Assembly: GCA_963728825.1 (NCBI GenBank)
Contig: CAVSLA010000006.1
Span: 635,132-699,131, forward strand
Origin: CAVREM01 sp963728825
GTDB taxonomy: Bacteria > Acidobacteriota > Vicinamibacteria > Vicinamibacterales > CAVVIG01
DNA length: 64,000 nt
Direction: 5' to 3'
Made by a program: the position numbers and the translations under genes. The notes under the pieces are model-generated. The model saw nothing but the letters and a program-made list of their open reading frames with translations, was not told the origin of the DNA and made no database searches. The number at the start of each line of letters is the position of its first letter. Within the stretch, counting starts at the first letter, position 1. Below, one piece after another: positions 8,600 to 17,034 of the stretch.

Positions 8600-9724
8600 T
8601 CAGACGCTGGCGGCTGCCGTGCGCCCCTGCGACTGAGTCGCAGCGCTACGGCCAGGAGCCACCCGGAACAGCTGGAACGGCAAGTGACAATCGTATTTTC
8701 GCAGAAAGTTGAGGAACTTCTTGTAGTCGTCGTCCCCCATGTTGAAGAGCTGAGTCAGCAGCCGATAGTTCCCGTTCGTGCTCTCGAGACCGATCTTGAT
8801 GATTTTTCGAAGATCCGCCCGGGTGAGATCGCGCGACATGAAAATCGGATATACGACAGCCCAGAAAGACTCGCCGTGCTTCAGCATCCTGGCGGCAAGC
8901 TCGTCGACCTGGGAAGGTGTGGGCTGAGCATCACCTGATGTTTGGGCCGGCACCGCCGCCGCACGCGTGGCGCCGAATACATCGGACGGAAGATCCACGG
9001 CGCGAACAGCGCGGCCATTGACCTTCAGCACCACCCGCTCGACGACGTTCTTGAGCTCTCGAACATTTCCGGGCCACCGGTGTAGGAGCAGCTGTTCCAT
9101 CGCACCCGCCGAGATCTCGGGGCGCGCCGCCCGATGCTGCCGGCTGTAAAAATCCAGAAAGTGATCGACGAGCAGGCCGATATCCTCCGCCCGTTCGCGC
9201 AACGGAGGAATGCACAGACGGATGACGTTCAAGCGGAAGTACAGGTCTTCGCGAAACGCCCCCGACTCAATCTGCGCACGCAGTTCTCGATTGGTCGCGG
9301 TAATCAGGCGGACATTCACGCGTGTGTGGGACCGATCCGCTCCAACGCGTTGAATCTCACCGGTTTCCAGAAACCGAAGCAGGACGGCCTGCATCCGGGG
9401 GCTCATCTCGCCGACTTCGTCCAGGAACACGGTGCCGTTCGGCGCCATTTCCAGCAGACCCGGCTTGTCGCGGTACGCGCCGGTGAAGCTGCCGCGAACG
9501 TGGCCGAACAACTCAGATTCGAGCAGCGAATCCGGCAGACCTGCGCAGTTCACGGTGAGAAGGGGCCCGGACGCGCGGCCGCTGCGTTGATGGATATGAC
9601 GGGCGACGACTTCCTTCCCCACGCCCGTTTCGCCAGTTATCAGAACCTTTGCGTCGGAGCGGGCGGCGCACTCGATATCGGCTTCCAGCAATCGAATCGC
9701 TTCGCTTTGCCCGATGAGCGGCAT
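8600..9724 (-). CDS. Sigma-54-dependent transcriptional activator without receiver domain
   Basis: The chosen ATG at 9724 begins M-P-L-I-G-Q-S, as other activators do at the AAA+ boundary; upstream in-frame codons to 9808 look non-coding. Walker A is G-E-T-G-V-G-K-E (31-38), the sigma-54 contact loop is G-S-F-T-G-A (78-83) and Walker B is F-L-D-E (100-103). The R-finger region and W-P-G-N-V-R-E-L are present. The C-terminal 100 residues resemble those of the activator at 10267 (E-S-F-W..V-Y-P, then G-N-Y, then F-L-N-F-L-R-K-x-D-C), likely a variant Fis-type helix-turn-helix. It heads a minus-strand operon with two receiver-like proteins. It is a candidate activator of the -24/-12 promoters found in this locus. 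Confidence 0.9.
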   Translation of the reverse strand: MPLIGQSEAIRLLEADIECAARSDAKVLITGETGVGKEVVARHIHQRSGRASGPLLTVNCAGLPDSLLESELFGHVRGSFTGAYRDKPGLLEMAPNGTVFLDEVGEMSPRMQAVLLRFLETGEIQRVGADRSHTRVNVRLITATNRELRAQIESGAFREDLYFRLNVIRLCIPPLRERAEDIGLLVDHFLDFYSRQHRAARPEISAGAMEQLLLHRWPGNVRELKNVVERVVLKVNGRAVRAVDLPSDVFGATRAAAVPAQTSGDAQPTPSQVDELAARMLKHGESFWAVVYPIFMSRDLTRADLRKIIKIGLESTNGNYRLLTQLFNMGDDDYKKFLNFLRKYDCHLPFQLFRVAPGRSAATQSQGRTAAASV

Positions 9725-10266
9725 TTCCTGTCGAGGTGCAAAAGACACGCGCGAGGTCCTTCTTGTCCTATCGTGCTGGTTTAGTCCAGGTGTGCCGGGC
9801 GAGCGCACGAAAGCTGATGCTGAGAAGACATCCTACCGGTACGGGACATTGTCGTCAATCGGAACGATCCCTTAGTGTCATATCGAACACGGTCGTTACA
9901 CACCAGACATAAATGTTGCTAGATAAATCACTTAAAGAGGTTTCAAGATCACCAAACTGAGCAGTATTGTGTAGTGAAAGCATGCAACCCTACGCCGTCA
10001 CCTGAGCCAGATTGCCAAGCCCAGGGGCGTCTTTGGACTTCTGGCTGTCAGCATAAAGTCAGCTCTGGGGCGGACTTTCTTCAGCCTCACGCCGCCCGCC
10101 GGCGGATGTTTCGCGTCCGTCGCTTGACGGTGCCGAGCGTCCGATTACCCGTTAATGCCCGCCGGATAACGACATGTACGGACGCCCGCCATCCGGCTGG
10201 GTTCGGGACGCTTCCTTGCACTCAGGCGCATCACCGTTTCACATGGACGGTGAGGCACGAATCCCG
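9725..10266. other. Divergent intergenic region between the two sigma-54 activators
   Basis: About 540 bases separate the two activator genes. No credible gene is visible; the frame open from 10174 is only an upstream extension of the second activator. An AT-rich patch at about 9890-9970 is the likeliest site for divergent promoters. A sigma-54-like element lies at 10205-10220 and is listed separately. Confidence 0.5.
10205..10220 (+). promoter_or_regulatory. Candidate sigma-54 (-24/-12) promoter for activator and export genes
   Basis: GGGACGCTTCCTTGCA has GG and GC separated by exactly 10 bases and a perfect TTGCA -12 element, but a weak -24 half. The predicted start of transcription, near 10231, is about 36 bases upstream of the ATG at 10267. 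This supports the downstream start codon and would imply autoregulation of the activator. Confidence 0.4.
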
Positions 10267-11421
10267 ATGAGACAAAACGGTCACGTGAACTTGATTGGTA
10301 CGAGTCCGGCGATGACGGAATTGGCCGCGGAGGTCGAGCGGGTCGCGCGCTCCGACGCCAAGGTCCTCATCACCGGAGAAAGCGGCGTCGGCAAGGAAGT
10401 GGTGGCGCGAGCGATCTGCGCCGCGAGTCCCCGGGCGGAGGCGCCGTTCGTGCCGGTCAACTGCGCCGGGATTCCCGAGACGCTGCTCGAGTCCGAACTG
10501 TTTGGTCACGTGAAGGGCAGCTTCACGGGCGCCTACCGCGACAAGCCCGGCAAGCTGGAGCTCGCCGACAACGGCACCATCTTCCTCGATGAGATCGGGG
10601 AAATGACGCTGCGCATGCAGGGTCTGCTGCTCCGATTCCTCGAGACGGGCGAAATTCAGAAAGTCGGCGCCGAGCGCGTCGGCATGTCGAAGAACGTCCG
10701 CATCGTCGCCGCGACCAACCGCAGCCTGCGCGAGCTGATCACGCAAGGTCAGTTCAGGGAGGACCTGTTCTATCGGCTGAACGTCATTCACCTCATCGTT
10801 CCGCCACTCCGCGAGCGCCGTCAGGATATTCCGACGCTCGTCGATCACTTCCTGCGCAAGTTCAACGGCATCGGCAATGGCAACGGGAACGGCCACGCCA
10901 ACGGCAACGGGAATGGCAACGGACACGGAAACAGCCACGGCAACGGAAGGGACTTCGACTCCCGCTACGTGGTCCGGCAGTTCGCGCCCGAGGCGCTGAC
11001 CGCTCTGTGCGAGTACTCGTGGCCCGGCAACGTTCGTGAGCTCGAAAACGTTATCGAGCGCCTGGTCGTGACCGGTCGCCGCGAAACGATCGAGGTCGGC
11101 GATCTGGGCCATGAAATCCGCACGCCCAGCACGATCGGTCTGCGCCCCCGACGCGAGCGGCGCCGCACAATCTCCGACGATCTGTTCAAGAAACTGGTCG
11201 ACGATCGCGAATCGTTCTGGTCGACGGTCTACCCGCTGTACATGAATCGGGAGATCACCCGAGGCAACGTGCGCGATCTCGTGCACAAAGGGCTCGAGCA
11301 GGCACGCGGCAACTACAAGATCGTCCTGAAGCTGTTCAACATGGAGTCGCGTGACTACAAGCGGTTTCTGAACTTCCTGAGGAAGCACGACTGCCAGCTG
11401 CCGTTCAAGGAATATCGCTAG
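10267..11421 (+). CDS. Sigma-54-dependent activator with Gly/Asn/His-rich insert
   Basis: Starts at 10243 and 10174 are also in frame. 10267 was chosen because L-I-G-T-S follows directly and a GAGG lies 11 bases upstream. Walker A is G-E-S-G-V-G-K-E (37-44), the contact loop G-S-F-T-G-A (84-89) and Walker B F-L-D-E (106-109). W-P-G-N-V-R-E-L-E marks the end of the AAA+ lid. Residues about 200-228 (10864-10950) are a Gly-Asn run with interspersed His, inserted in the normally short loop before that lid helix. The C terminus is a variant Fis-like helix-turn-helix shared with the activator at 8600. It has no sensory domain. The gene is 31 bases upstream of the EPS export genes and is probably co-transcribed with them. 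Confidence 0.9.
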   Translation: MRQNGHVNLIGTSPAMTELAAEVERVARSDAKVLITGESGVGKEVVARAICAASPRAEAPFVPVNCAGIPETLLESELFGHVKGSFTGAYRDKPGKLELADNGTIFLDEIGEMTLRMQGLLLRFLETGEIQKVGAERVGMSKNVRIVAATNRSLRELITQGQFREDLFYRLNVIHLIVPPLRERRQDIPTLVDHFLRKFNGIGNGNGNGHANGNGNGNGHGNSHGNGRDFDSRYVVRQFAPEALTALCEYSWPGNVRELENVIERLVVTGRRETIEVGDLGHEIRTPSTIGLRPRRERRRTISDDLFKKLVDDRESFWSTVYPLYMNREITRGNVRDLVHKGLEQARGNYKIVLKLFNMESRDYKRFLNFLRKHDCQLPFKEYR

Positions 11422-11452
11422 GTTTCCAGCCCGCTGATACGAAGGAATGAGC

Positions 11453-12082
11453 ATGTTGCGAAGTGTACGCAGAAGTGCGTCCGGCTGGTGCCGCATCGGT
11501 CCTGGTGATTGTTGCGATGCTCACGTCGGTTGCGGCCGCCCAGAATGGAACGCCGGCAGTCGCGGCGGCGACAGGAAGCATTCCCGCGATCGTGCCACCG
11601 GCCGACTACGTCATCGGTCCGTTCGATCGCCTGTCCATCGTGTTCTGGCGCGAGAAGGAACTGTCGGCCGACGTCATCGTCCGTCCGGACGGGAAGATTT
11701 CGTTGCCGCTGCTGAACGATGTGCAGGCCGCCGGTTGACGCCCGATCAGCTCCGCCTGCGCGTCACCGAAGAAGCCAAGCGGTTCGTCACGGATCCGACG
11801 GCCACGATCGTCGTCACCGAGATCCACAGCCGCAAGGTGTTCATCACCGGCGAAGTCGAAAAGCCAGGCGAATACCCGCTCACCGGACCGACGAGCGTGC
11901 TGCAACTCATCGCGATGGCCGGCGGTGTCAGGGAGTACGCCGACAAGGAAAAAATCGTTGTGCTACGGACCGAGGGCGGAATCGAACGCGGCCTGCGCTT
12001 CAACTACAAGGACGTGGTCGCCCAGCGAAACATGCAGCAGAACGTCCAACTGAAACCCGGGGATACCGTCGTTGTTCCCTGA
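11453..12082 (+). CDS. Wza-like polysaccharide export protein, frameshifted
   Basis: A signal peptide ending V-A-A-A-Q is followed by the polysaccharide-export domain (D-Y-V-I-G-P-F-D-R-L-S-I, V-R-P-D-G-K-I-S-L-P-L) and a SLBB-like part (V-F-I-T-G-E-V..P-G-E-Y-P-L..G-G-V). The first part is read in one frame up to a TGA at 11736-11738. The rest (L-T-P-D-Q-L-R onward) continues in another frame to 12082. One missing T in GGTTGACG restores the join. The best ribosome site (GAAGGA, 11441-11446) serves ATG 11453, which is in yet another frame from the signal peptide, so a second indel near the start is possible; a GTG at 11463 is in frame with the signal peptide. The family forms the outer-membrane EPS channel, essential for export, so a sequencing error is likelier than loss. 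Confidence 0.75.
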   Translation: MLRSVRRSASGWCRIGPGDCCDAHVGCGRPEWNAGSRGGDRKHSRDRATGRLRHRSVRSPVHRVLAREGTVGRRHRPSGREDFVAAAERCAGRRLTPDQLRLRVTEEAKRFVTDPTATIVVTEIHSRKVFITGEVEKPGEYPLTGPTSVLQLIAMAGGVREYADKEKIVVLRTEGGIERGLRFNYKDVVAQRNMQQNVQLKPGDTVVVP

Positions 12083-13394
12083 CACAAACGCTCAGCCATT
12101 CCGCCCAGGACGAGGAGATCTGTTTGCCCTGTGCGCGGTCCTATGCGTTCAGCTCGCCACGCCCGCGCCGGCGATCGCTCAAGAGGTCGGGACTGAGCGT
12201 CCTTATCGCGGTCTGTTTGGCGGCGGCGCCGGCGGGCCCGAGCAGGGTCAGTCGCTCGAGATGACCTGGGCGCTGTCCGGCGCGAATGACGACAATGACA
12301 CAGGCGGGAGTCTGGACGTCGACCGGGGGTTGTTTGCCGCAAACAGTGTCTACGGGACGACTGGGGCGAATCTGTCTTATACGGCCCGCGGAAAGTCGAT
12401 GGCGTTTACGGCGACCGGCGGCTCGACTGGCCGATACTACCGAGACTATCCCAATCTCAACGCGTTCGACGCCGTCGGTGGCGCCCGTTTCGTCGCTGGG
12501 CTCGGCCGGCGGGTGACGTTCAACGCGTCGCAGAACTTCCAATACTTGCCCTATTACCAGATGGACTTTCTGGCCGCGATCGTGCCATCGAGCGAGCGGT
12601 CGGGCCGTTCGGAGATCGATCCTGTCGCGCCGCAGCCGTCTCGCGGGTACGATGGCAGCGCCGCATTGCAGAGCCGTTTCGGCGGCCGTTCGACGTTCTC
12701 AGTCAACTATGCGTATCGTCACACCAGTTTCGAGAGTGATGACGAGCAGTTCGACTGGCGGCTTGGCAATGTCGCGTTCAGCCACGGCCTGACGCGCTAT
12801 GCGTCCCTTCGGCTTGGCTATGGTTATGGAACCTCGGCAAACACCTTCGGCACGAGCGGAGGGCCGAACCAAAGCCATCTGTTCGACGTCGGCGTCGACT
12901 ACAGCCGTGCGCTGTCGTTCTCACGTCGAACGACGTTCTCGTTTCGCACCGGGTCGGCGTCGTTCTCGCAGGACGGCAGGCAGCAGTTCCTGGTGACCGG
13001 CGATGCCACCCTGACCCGTGAGATTGGCCGCTCATGGACGGGTGGCGCGTCCTACAACCGCGGCGTGCAGTACGTGGCGGGTTTTGCCGATCCGCTCCTC
13101 GCCGACACGATTCAGGCGAGTATCTCCGGCCTGCTGTCGCGCCGCCTGACGCTCAATCTCTCGACGGGCTACTCCTCCGGCTCGTTGGCGGCCAGCAGTC
13201 AGAACTATTCGACGCTGCATGGCGAATCTCGTTTGCGCGTCGCGTTGAATCAGTTTCTCTCGGTCGACGCCCGGTATGGTTACTATCGCTATATTTTTGA
13301 TGAATCGGTGCAGCTTCCGCTCGAGCTGCCGCGCAGCCTCAATCGGCATGGCCTCAGGATTGGCCTGACCGGATGGCTGCCGCTCTATCGGTAG
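12072..13394 (+). CDS. Outer-membrane beta-barrel protein of the EPS export set
   Basis: The reading frame overlaps the end of the export gene. TTG 12072 is the listed start, but the real one is uncertain. A hydrophobic stretch ending P-A-I-A-Q (residues about 18-37) is a signal peptide. The remainder consists of alternating polar/hydrophobic strands rich in Tyr, Phe, Arg and Ser (for example F-S-V-N-Y-A-Y-R-H and A-S-L-R-L-G-Y-G-Y-G), typical of a barrel of about 16 strands. In XrtA-type EPS loci an outer-membrane protein of this kind (TIGR03016-like) lies at the same place next to the chain-length determinant. A role as an export or assembly barrel is inferred from that synteny and fold. 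Confidence 0.7.
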   Translation: MFPDTNAQPFRPGRGDLFALCAVLCVQLATPAPAIAQEVGTERPYRGLFGGGAGGPEQGQSLEMTWALSGANDDNDTGGSLDVDRGLFAANSVYGTTGANLSYTARGKSMAFTATGGSTGRYYRDYPNLNAFDAVGGARFVAGLGRRVTFNASQNFQYLPYYQMDFLAAIVPSSERSGRSEIDPVAPQPSRGYDGSAALQSRFGGRSTFSVNYAYRHTSFESDDEQFDWRLGNVAFSHGLTRYASLRLGYGYGTSANTFGTSGGPNQSHLFDVGVDYSRALSFSRRTTFSFRTGSASFSQDGRQQFLVTGDATLTREIGRSWTGGASYNRGVQYVAGFADPLLADTIQASISGLLSRRLTLNLSTGYSSGSLAASSQNYSTLHGESRLRVALNQFLSVDARYGYYRYIFDESVQLPLELPRSLNRHGLRIGLTGWLPLYR

Positions 13395-13406
13395 GCAGGT
13401 GATGGC

Positions 13407-14972
13407 GTGATTCCCGGTAAGCAGTACGGCCCAGAGGATTTCCTCCGCATCGCCTGGCGGCGAAAGTGGCTGATCGTCGTGCCGTTCGTGGTGATTGGCG
13501 CGGCGACGGTCGCTGCGACGAGCTTGTTGCCAAACGTCTACAAGTCAGAAACGTTGATTCTGGTCGTTCCTCAGCGCGTGCCCGAGTCCTATGTGCAGTC
13601 GACCGTGACGATGCGGATCGAAGATCGCCTGCAGTCGATTAGCCAGCAGATCATGAGTCGGCCCCGGCTGGAGCGAATCATTCAGGAACTGAACCTGTAC
13701 GCCGAGCTCCGAAAAACCGCGCTGATGGAGGACGTCGTCCAGCGCATGCGGGAAGAGATTGATCCGCAGATCGTCAGAGGTGATGCCTTCCGGATTACCT
13801 ATTTTTCTGGCGATCCAGCCACCGCCATGCGCGTCGTCGAACGTCTCGCGGACCTCTTTATCGAGGAAAACCTCCGCGATCGCGAGGTGCTTGCTGAAGG
13901 GACCAACCAATTTCTCGAGTCGCAGCTGGAGGATGCACGGCGGAGGCTCGTCGAAAACGAACAAAGGCTCGCCGAGTACCGGCTCAAGCACTCCGACGAG
14001 ATGCCGAGTCAGCTGAATGCGAACATCCAGGCCCAGCACAATGCCGAGATGCAGGTGCAGTCCCTGATCAACGCGCTGGCGATCGATCGTGACCGTCGAC
14101 GATCGCTGGAACGTCAGATTAGCGACTTGGCGTTGCCACTGGGTACCGAGGCCCCTGCGCAGCCTCCTCATGCCGTGGGCACCGAAGAGGCGGGAGCGAG
14201 CAGTGCGGAACGGCTGGCGGCGGCCCGCGAACAGTTGACGGGGCTGGAGAACCGCCTGACGGGTGAGCATCCCGACGTAATTCGCGCCAGACGCGCCGTC
14301 GCCGAGCTCGAGCAGAAGGTCAAGGACGACGCTGCCGCCGGTCCACGAGCGACGCCGGCACGTCCGGAGCCGCTCGCCGAGCGGGTCCGACAGAGCCGGC
14401 TGAAGGAATTGCAGGCCGACTTGGAAAGCCTGACCCGCGACATCACGGCGAAAGAAGAGCTCGAGCGTCGTCTGCGAAGCACGATTGCAACGTATCAACA
14501 GCGGGTACAGGCCGTGCCGCTTCGTGAGTCGGAACTGTCTGCGCTGACGCGCGATTACGAAACCATCAACGAGATGTACCAGAGCCTGCTGCAGCGTCAC
14601 GAGGCGTCGAAGATTTCCGCCAACCTCGAGCGCCGCCAACAGGGGGAGCAGTTCAAGGTGCTCGAGCCGGCGAACCTGCCGGAGAGACCGTTCAGTCCGA
14701 ATCGCTTCCGCCTCAATCTGCTGGGCGCCTTTTTTGGTCTTGCGTTCGGAGCGGCAATTGCCGGCGGTCTGGAGTTTCTCGACAAGACGATCCGGTCCGA
14801 AGAGGATGTGCGGGTCGCCCTCGGCTTGCCGGTCCTTGCGCTGGTGCCGCGCGTCGCGGGCGATGGCGGACCGGCCGTGGCCCGTCGATGGGTTCCGTGG
14901 AGCATCGCAGGCGCCGTGGTGCTGGCACTAGCGGCCGCGGTAGCCGGTGCCGCGCTGTTCATGAGGGCGTAA
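13407..14972 (+). CDS. Polysaccharide chain-length determinant (Wzz/GNVR type)
   Basis: The GTG at 13407 follows AGGTGAT. Residues 15-42 include R-R-K-W-L-I-V-V-P-F-V-V-I-G, the N-terminal membrane segment of Wzz proteins. Residues about 150-400 are long amphipathic helices (coiled coil) with the GNVR-like motif before the second membrane segment (E-P-A-N-L-P-E-R-P-F-S-P-N, then a hydrophobic stretch). A third hydrophobic segment ends the protein. There is no kinase domain; that function is in the separate gene at 15964. In XrtA-type loci this protein partners with the downstream ATPase and kinase to set polymer length at the inner membrane. The stop overlaps the next start. Confidence 0.88.
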   Translation: MIPGKQYGPEDFLRIAWRRKWLIVVPFVVIGAATVAATSLLPNVYKSETLILVVPQRVPESYVQSTVTMRIEDRLQSISQQIMSRPRLERIIQELNLYAELRKTALMEDVVQRMREEIDPQIVRGDAFRITYFSGDPATAMRVVERLADLFIEENLRDREVLAEGTNQFLESQLEDARRRLVENEQRLAEYRLKHSDEMPSQLNANIQAQHNAEMQVQSLINALAIDRDRRRSLERQISDLALPLGTEAPAQPPHAVGTEEAGASSAERLAAAREQLTGLENRLTGEHPDVIRARRAVAELEQKVKDDAAAGPRATPARPEPLAERVRQSRLKELQADLESLTRDITAKEELERRLRSTIATYQQRVQAVPLRESELSALTRDYETINEMYQSLLQRHEASKISANLERRQQGEQFKVLEPANLPERPFSPNRFRLNLLGAFFGLAFGAAIAGGLEFLDKTIRSEEDVRVALGLPVLALVPRVAGDGGPAVARRWVPWSIAGAVVLALAAAVAGAALFMRA

Positions 14973-15967
14973 TGTACGAAACCTTCTACGGATTGACCGC
15001 ACGCCCGTTCGAGTTGACGCCAGATTCGCGCTATCTCTTTCTGACGCCGCAGCACACCGAGGCGCTGGCCCATCTCGAATATGGGCTGACAGGCCGGAAA
15101 GGTATCACGCTGCTCATCGGCGAAGTGGGAACGGGCAAGACGACGGTTCTGCAGTCCGCGCTCGGACGCAGCCGCCAGGCGCACGTATTATGCGCGCACC
15201 TCTCGAACCCGACGTTGTCGCGCGATGAGTTCTACCAATTCGTGGCCACTGAGTTCGGTCTCAGTTCCCAGGCGGCCGGTTCGAAGGCTCAGTTCCTGAT
15301 CGAATTGAAGCAGCTGGTGGAAAAGCGGCACAACAACGGAGAGGTCACCGCGCTGATTGTCGATGAAGCGCAAAGCCTGCCGCTTGACCTGCTGGAAGAG
15401 ATCCGGCTGCTGGCGAACCTCGAAAGCGAGAACAGCAAGCTCCTGCAGGTGGTGCTCGTCGGCCAGCCCGAGTTGGCGGCGCGACTGAACGAACCGGAAC
15501 TGCGCCAGCTGAAGCAACGCATCGCGCTGCGGTGCACGCTCGCGCCGATGTCACTGCGCGAGACGGCGGCGTATATCGCCGGACGCATCAGGATTGCGGG
15601 AGGAGACGCGGCAAAGCTGTTTACGCGCGAAGCCGTGTATGAGATCTTCGAGTGGTCGCAGGGCGTGCCGCGCACGGTCAGCGTGATCTGTGACAACGCG
15701 CTGGTCAGCGGTTTTGCCTTGGGAATCCGTCCCGTCGATCGGGGAATCGTGAGAGAGGTCTGCCACGATTTCGACATGGAGAGCACCACGGACCAACAGT
15801 CGAACCTCCCAGGGATGTCGGCTGGGTCCGAGGAGCGGCCGGCGCCGGAGACGGCGGCAGAGGCAGCGGAAGCAGGCACACCGCCGGTTCCCGTTCAATC
15901 ATCATCGGCGCGGGAGCGGCGGCTCTTCTCGATGTTCGGCGTCCGCCGCTCCAGGAGCCGTGCATGA
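14972..15967 (+). CDS. ExeA-like AAA ATPase of the EPS export set
   Basis: The chosen start, ATG 14972, overlaps the previous stop. It begins M-Y-E-T-F-Y-G-L..R-P-F-E-L-T-P-D, the hallmark of the ExeA/GspA-like ATPases associated with XrtA EPS loci (TIGR03015-like). Walker A is G-E-V-G-T-G-K-T-T and Walker B is A-L-I-V-D-E-A-Q. An arginine-rich sensor region (Q-R-I-A-L-R-C) follows. The C-terminal 60 residues are acidic, low in complexity and end in a basic patch. It is translationally coupled to the kinase gene by a 4-base overlap. Its mechanistic role in export is unknown even in well-studied systems. Confidence 0.88.
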   Translation: MYETFYGLTARPFELTPDSRYLFLTPQHTEALAHLEYGLTGRKGITLLIGEVGTGKTTVLQSALGRSRQAHVLCAHLSNPTLSRDEFYQFVATEFGLSSQAAGSKAQFLIELKQLVEKRHNNGEVTALIVDEAQSLPLDLLEEIRLLANLESENSKLLQVVLVGQPELAARLNEPELRQLKQRIALRCTLAPMSLRETAAYIAGRIRIAGGDAAKLFTREAVYEIFEWSQGVPRTVSVICDNALVSGFALGIRPVDRGIVREVCHDFDMESTTDQQSNLPGMSAGSEERPAPETAAEAAEAGTPPVPVQSSSARERRLFSMFGVRRSRSRA

Positions 15968-16938
15968 GTCATTTGGAACGGGCATTGCGGCGTTCTCGCG
16001 CAGAGAACGCCGACGCCGATCATAGGGGAGGCGAGCGCACGCTGCCGCCCCGGACGCCCAATGCGGCGTTCGCCCCGCCATGGGCATTCGACGAAGTGCG
16101 CCCATCGGGCCCGTCCGTTGCACCGATTCGCGACGAAGCCGTCACCCCGCCGGCGTCCGCTGCGCCAGTAGGGCCACCAGCCGCCTTGCCAGGGCCCGTG
16201 CAGGGCCACCCAGACGTTAAGTTCGCCGACTTTGACAGCGCCGTTCGTTCCAAGCTCGTCGTTGGCGACAGGGCCTCGGCGGTCATGAGAGAACAGTTCC
16301 GCAAGATCGCGGCCTCCCTGTACCGGCTGCGCGAGCAGCGGCCGCTCGGTGTCGTGATGGTCGTCAGTGCTGTGCCCGGAGAGGGCAAAACACTGACGTC
16401 GACAAATCTCGCGCTGACGCTCAGTGAGTCCTATCTAAGCCGAGTCCTGCTGGTCGACGCCGATTTACGACGACCGACCGTTCACACCGTCTTCGGTCTG
16501 CCGAACAAGGTCGGCCTCAAGGACGACCTCGCTGCCGTCCCCGATCGCCCGCTCTCGACCGTCAAGGTGTCGACGCAGCTGGAGGTCTTGACGGCCGGTT
16601 CCGCACAGATGGATCCGATGGGCGCGCTGACTTCGGAGCGGCTCCGATTCCTGCTGCGACGCGCATCCCAGGAGTTCGAGTGGGTGCTGATCGACACGCC
16701 GCCCGCCGAGCTCCTGCCCGACGCGAAGATTCTCGCGAGCCTCGCCGATGCCGCCGTCCTGGTCGTTGAAGCCGGTTCGACCAATTGCGACCAGGCGCAG
16801 CGGGCGGTCGAGGCGATCGGCCACGACCGCATCGTCGGTGTGGTGCTGAACCAGGTGTCTGAGCCAAAAAACCTCGATCGCTACTATGGCTACTATGGGG
16901 ATTCGCGGCAGCGTCAGGGCACGCACGAAAACGCCTGA
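15964..16938 (+). CDS. BY-type tyrosine autokinase (CpsD/Wzc kinase domain)
   Basis: A Pro-rich linker (residues 20-85) precedes the kinase. Walker A is S-A-V-P-G-E-G-K-T (about 137-145), Walker A' V-L-L-V-D-A-D-L-R-R-P, and Walker B V-L-I-D-T-P-P. The C-terminal Tyr cluster R-Y-Y-G-Y-Y-G-D is the likely autophosphorylation site. In XrtA-type systems this stand-alone kinase (TIGR03018-like) works with the membrane chain-length protein encoded two genes upstream. Cycles of Tyr phosphorylation control polymer length and export. The 4-base overlap with the ATPase gene indicates coupling. Confidence 0.9.
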   Translation: MSHLERALRRSRAENADADHRGGERTLPPRTPNAAFAPPWAFDEVRPSGPSVAPIRDEAVTPPASAAPVGPPAALPGPVQGHPDVKFADFDSAVRSKLVVGDRASAVMREQFRKIAASLYRLREQRPLGVVMVVSAVPGEGKTLTSTNLALTLSESYLSRVLLVDADLRRPTVHTVFGLPNKVGLKDDLAAVPDRPLSTVKVSTQLEVLTAGSAQMDPMGALTSERLRFLLRRASQEFEWVLIDTPPAELLPDAKILASLADAAVLVVEAGSTNCDQAQRAVEAIGHDRIVGVVLNQVSEPKNLDRYYGYYGDSRQRQGTHENA

Positions 16939-17034
16939 ATCCCTCGGACCTGAGTTCTTGCGAGTGCACCCGAATCCGGCCGCAAATCCAGCCACGCGCC
17001 GCGCCGTGCCCGCTGTCTAGAGAACGCTTCATTC

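Noticed and set aside
10231..11496. 421-aa minus-strand frame
   Set aside because: It is antisense to the second sigma-54 activator, whose Walker and GSFTGA motifs are unambiguous; GC-rich codon bias leaves the opposite strand open.
13545..14639. 364-aa minus-strand frame
   Set aside because: Shadow of the chain-length determinant gene, with no recognisable motifs of its own.
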